64,000 nucleotides of DNA from Tyto alba (Eukaryota; Chordata; Aves; Strigiformes; Tytonidae). Where the stretch lies: positions 3,501,243-3,565,242 of the forward strand of contig NW_024881279.1 of assembly GCF_018691265.1 (NCBI RefSeq). Reading direction: 5' to 3'. The stretch's first letter is position 1. Each line of letters opens with the position of its first letter. Shown here piece after piece: positions 60,401 through 64,000 of this stretch. Made by a program: the position numbers and the translations under genes. The notes under the pieces are model-generated. The model made no database searches and had not been told where the DNA came from. It saw only the letters and a list, made by a program, of their open reading frames with translations.

Positions 60401-63400
60401 GCATTTGTGATTATGGATGTGCGGGTGGAAAGACAGGTTGTGAAAATGTGAGCATGGGTTTTGGAGCCCTCCACAAAAGAGCTGTTTCACTTTAAAATTA
60501 TTCAACAACGGGCTAACAGCTCACACCTTACCTGCTCCCAGCCCGGTGGGATTTTCTGGCTGGTTGTAACCTCGCTGTTTGGCAGCACCATCCCTTGGTT
60601 CTGTTGCCATCACAGCAGTGACCTGAGCTGAGTTACCATCTCTCCTGTTGGGTGTAAAATGTTTAGCTCAGCAGAACTATTCCCAATGTCATTAATGAAG
60701 TCAATTAATTTTCTGTTTTATATAGTGAATGTATTAGCTTCTTGCATGTACTTCAATGTAAATGCCTAAATGTAATTAATGAGTATGCCATGTCTGTCAG
60801 CTTTTTGAGCTTTTACATTAGAACTTACTAATGTTACCAAAGAATGTAAGACTTGAAGTGCTGGTCTGTCATCGCCCAGTATCCTGTGAGCAGTAAGTAG
60901 ATATTTCAGGAAATGGTTTGAGACTGTATGGAAAGGTCTTTCCCTACCACTTCGTGACACCTGGACCTTGGCAAATCTCTGAGACAAATGTTATAGCCCC
61001 ATTGTTGAATTTAATGCTACAAACAGTATTATGATCTGTGAATTTGTGTAACATTTTTTTGAACTTACGTATAAATTTTCTTTCCATTATACTCCACAGC
61101 AATTAACCTTGTGGCTTAACTAAGCTTTAATTAAGAATGTACTTCTTTTTTTTCTTTTATTTTTTTCCCCCTTTTTCCCAAGCTGCTGCCTAATAATTTC
61201 ATTGAAGATCTTTCTCTTTTTTCTATTTTGAAACATAATGAATCATCACTTGCAATTCACCTTCTTGCCTCACCTGATTGCAAAGCCCAGGATCTCCCTC
61301 TCCACCGCTCCTCTTCCTAGTGTCTCCTGTTCAGAAAGCTCCTCTGTCCCCCCAATCTCCCCTGCACCCCCATATACTCTACGGTGACTTTTTGGAGAAG
61401 GAGCGATCAGACCCATAAACAGTAGTTAAGATACAGCCACCACACACAATGTCTTTTTAATTTTTTTGTACTCCAATCCCCTCCAAACAATTTAGAATAT
61501 TGTATTAGCCTTTCTCACAACTGAGCTGATGTTGTTGGAGATGGTCCACAGTGATCCTGGGCTGAGTAAGACTCATGTAGAGCCCTTTGCTATTTTTAGT
61601 GATGTTTGTTTTCCATGTACCTACATTTATCAACACTGATATTTCTGTGCCTGTTTCTTGCCCAGTCACTCACCATTGTGAGATCCTACTAGGGTGCCTC
61701 ATGCTCAGCTTCAGAGAGTACTTGGCATCACTCCACACTTTCTCACATTACATCCACCTCCTTTTCCAGAGGTCATTAGGCAATTCAGGTCTTTTTTACT
61801 GTTAATTCTGGCTTTGAACCCTGCTGATGACACATGCTCGTGTGAGTAATTCCTTTAAATTAATTATTTCATACAATGGCATTTTCCCTTTGGCAGAAGT
61901 GTTCCAAACCCCTTATTGCTTTGATTTTATTTATGTCCCCTTTTTGCACATTCAGTTCTGCATCCATACAATCAGCCTAGGTTTCATTTCTACTACATCC
62001 ATTTTATACATACAGTGTATTATATTCCCTTGCGAGATATATTCTTTGATTCAAAATATTAATGAAAGGTTTACTATTTCCCAGCCACTTTTGCTGTTGC
62101 CTTGGTAAACAGTCATCTGTTCTTTCCAGGTGGTACAAATGGGCTGTGCACTGATGCTCCCTACAGTACTTCCAAAGCACCTGCCGCTTTCAGGGTCAGC
62201 TCTGCTAGTCATCCCTTTTATCCTTCCTTTTCTAAATTCTTAACCTTGCTATTATAAAAAAAATAACTGCCTAGCCATTCCATCTTTTAATTAAACCAGC
62301 ACAAATAGGCAGCTGGCAGTTGATTGTGGCGAGAAGGCAAATGACACCAAAAGCCCAGGTGGACTGGCTTAAATATCTCGTTGTCCGTAATACAAATGCT
62401 TGTTTAAATGATGCTCCATTTCAGTACAAGCTAAGTATATCAAATCATGAATAAACATGTAAGATAGATAGCAATAAGTCATATAATAGGCATTTCAGCC
62501 TGCACTCTCAACGGGCTATTTCTGCAGCTCTTTCACTTCTGTTGCTTTTACTGGCGTTGGGTCTGTCCCCAGCGCTGTGTGTCTGTCTGCATGAGCTTCT
62601 GACAGCAGATGGCAGCTTCCTCAAAACCAGAGGGGCAAAAGGGATTTATACAGGAGAAAACAAAGCAGAAAGCTCATTGCCCTACTCTGCCAGTCTGCCG
62701 CTGTTGACAAGGTCACACTGTTGATCAATGGCAAAATTCGGCCATGAGGATATCTCTCTCCTCGCCTAGGTTGGGGAAGCAGAGTGTTTTGTTTCTTTGT
62801 GTAGCATTTACAGCTCAAAAGGAGCCTGGATGCTTTTTAAATAATATGATCAACACTTCACTGAATCGTTGGCGTGAACAGTCCGTTGCTTTACAGCAGC
62901 TGCACAACCTCGCTGCCCACACAACGCTGCAGTACGGCCGTTAGCAGCTCTGCCTCGGCCCCCCTTCACCCACCAACCGATGTTCATCCATGGGCTGGGG
63001 GAGAAGGGAAGGTGGAGTACAGGTAGTTTTGCAGTTAGTATAAAACCATTACGGTCCACTGAACCCTCCATCCAAAAGCAGTGTCAAAATTATTTCATAT
63101 ATTTAAGTTATCCTTCAAAATGCCACTTAAAGTTGAGGAATTCCCATCAAAATACTGTGAAAAGATGACACTTCCATATGTGCTAAGGTATTTGCTTTGT
63201 CATTTATTCCCTTTAAAGGTGTGGCTCACTAGCCACAAGACAAATCAGAATATCTGTATTTCTCCATTATCCAAATCCAAAGAGAAGGGCATTTGACTAC
63301 TGAAAGCATGAAGGTCATTACAATGTATGTTTGTATTTATATGAAGGGGTTGATGCTTTACTTCCAGTCTGATGGAGACGTAACATAATTTTCTTCAGCA

Positions 63401-64000
63401 GAATTAATCTTTACCCACCACAGCATAAGTGTGACCAGAATTTGCTCCTGTTTGTTGACAGGAGCCTTTTGAATTCGAGCTGCAAGTATGTCCTCTAATC
63501 CAGAAGAGGCTAAGCTGAATATCTTTTGTTTGCCTTATGTGATTTCAGCATGAAGGGTCACAAGATCAAACAAGTTCCATCCAACTCTGGTATCTTAATT
63601 TGTTCCACAACAACCATAATAGAACTACTCGTTTTCTCATTTCTGACTGTAATGTAGGAAGAGCAGGACTGGAATTTGTTTTTTCTGAAAAAGCTCTTGT
63701 GAGTTTTTCCTTTGTTTTTGCAGCTGGAGCCTCTGACCAGGGCAGCAGCAGAGCAGCAGTGGCACCCGTGCTCTCCTTGCGTAACCTGGCCAGAAGTAGG
63801 TCAGAGAGTTCATGATGATGAATGGATGATAACAGAAACTAAATGAAGAAAGTAGGTCATTATACCATTTCCAATCTAATGCCTGCTGGTATTTTCTTAT
63901 CCTCAAAATGAAGTATTCTATTTTTCCTAGTTTGCATAGGCAATCAACTGATCTTTCCAGTGAATAGTTAAGTAGAGGTTTTGTCTTCAGCCTTTTCCTT

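Larger units (their letters stand above)
51270..64000. other. Region upstream of CSF2, no supported gene
   Basis: About 12.7 kb of AT-rich DNA. I found no ACSL6 exon, which human synteny would place beyond IL3/CSF2, and no further cytokine exon. One isolated exon-like segment (52174-52228, -), one CR1 tail and a TGAGTCA site at about 58,473 are the only notable items. Enhancers for CSF2 may lie here but cannot be recognised with confidence. Confidence 0.5.

Noticed and set aside
1..64000. CRISPR arrays, bacterial operons, rRNA or tRNA genes
   Set aside because: The window has spliced vertebrate genes and CR1 tails. No regularly spaced repeats with unique spacers and no recognisable RNA gene were seen.
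51270..64000. ACSL6 exons expected from human synteny
   Set aside because: No acyl-CoA synthetase motif was found in any frame here; the gene, if linked, lies beyond the window.

Overview
This window is vertebrate nuclear DNA with intron-split genes, almost certainly from a bird. Three things point to a bird: CR1-type LINE 3' ends, a compact P4HA2 3' half, and beside it a tandem haematopoietic cytokine cluster that matches the avian 'Th2 cytokine' region (syntenic with human 5q31). The species cannot be resolved. Nearly all long reading frames are chance or repeat artefacts; the real coding sequence is in about 20 short exons that I placed by splice sites, reading phase and protein motifs.

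Layout. (1) Positions 1-10,245 hold the 3' part of P4HA2 on the + strand: the catalytic domain of collagen prolyl 4-hydroxylase alpha-2. It includes two adjacent, mutually exclusive alternative exons only 66 bp apart, the stop at 9809 and a polyadenylation signal at 10240. (2) Positions 10,250-28,500 are intergenic, with CR1 tails and an orphan cytokine-promoter-like motif at about 19,365. (3) Positions 28,672-31,312 on the - strand hold a four-exon secreted cytokine with the exon architecture of IL-5 (called IL5-like here, the avian 'KK34' type). (4) Positions 37,539-39,458 (-) hold a four-exon IL-3-like cytokine. (5) Positions 49,191-51,106 (-) hold a four-exon CSF2 (GM-CSF)-like cytokine with a clearly recognisable CSF2 promoter. 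(6) Positions 51,300-64,000 show no convincing gene.

The three cytokines share one orientation, all-phase-0 introns, a helix-A glutamate in the position that contacts the shared beta-common receptor in mammals, and short second exons. They look like one expanded family and point convergently at P4HA2, as human IL3/CSF2 do. IL3 and CSF2 here also share a near-identical promoter core (TGTGGT, then a CLE0-type ATTAATCAYTTCCTC, then TATA), AU-rich 3' regions, and a 242-bp 3' flanking block that is 97% identical with no indels. Disulphide layout and promoter evidence make the distal gene CSF2 and the middle gene IL3, the reverse of the human order. A 14-bp minisatellite of about 44 copies lies between IL3 and CSF2.

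Most notable points: an IL-5-type gene physically linked to IL3/CSF2, with a long Cys-rich basic C-terminal tail; the swapped IL3/CSF2 order; the homogenised 242-bp 3' blocks; and the orphan CLE0-like element. All product calls rest on motifs, exon lengths and remembered family knowledge; no database search was possible.
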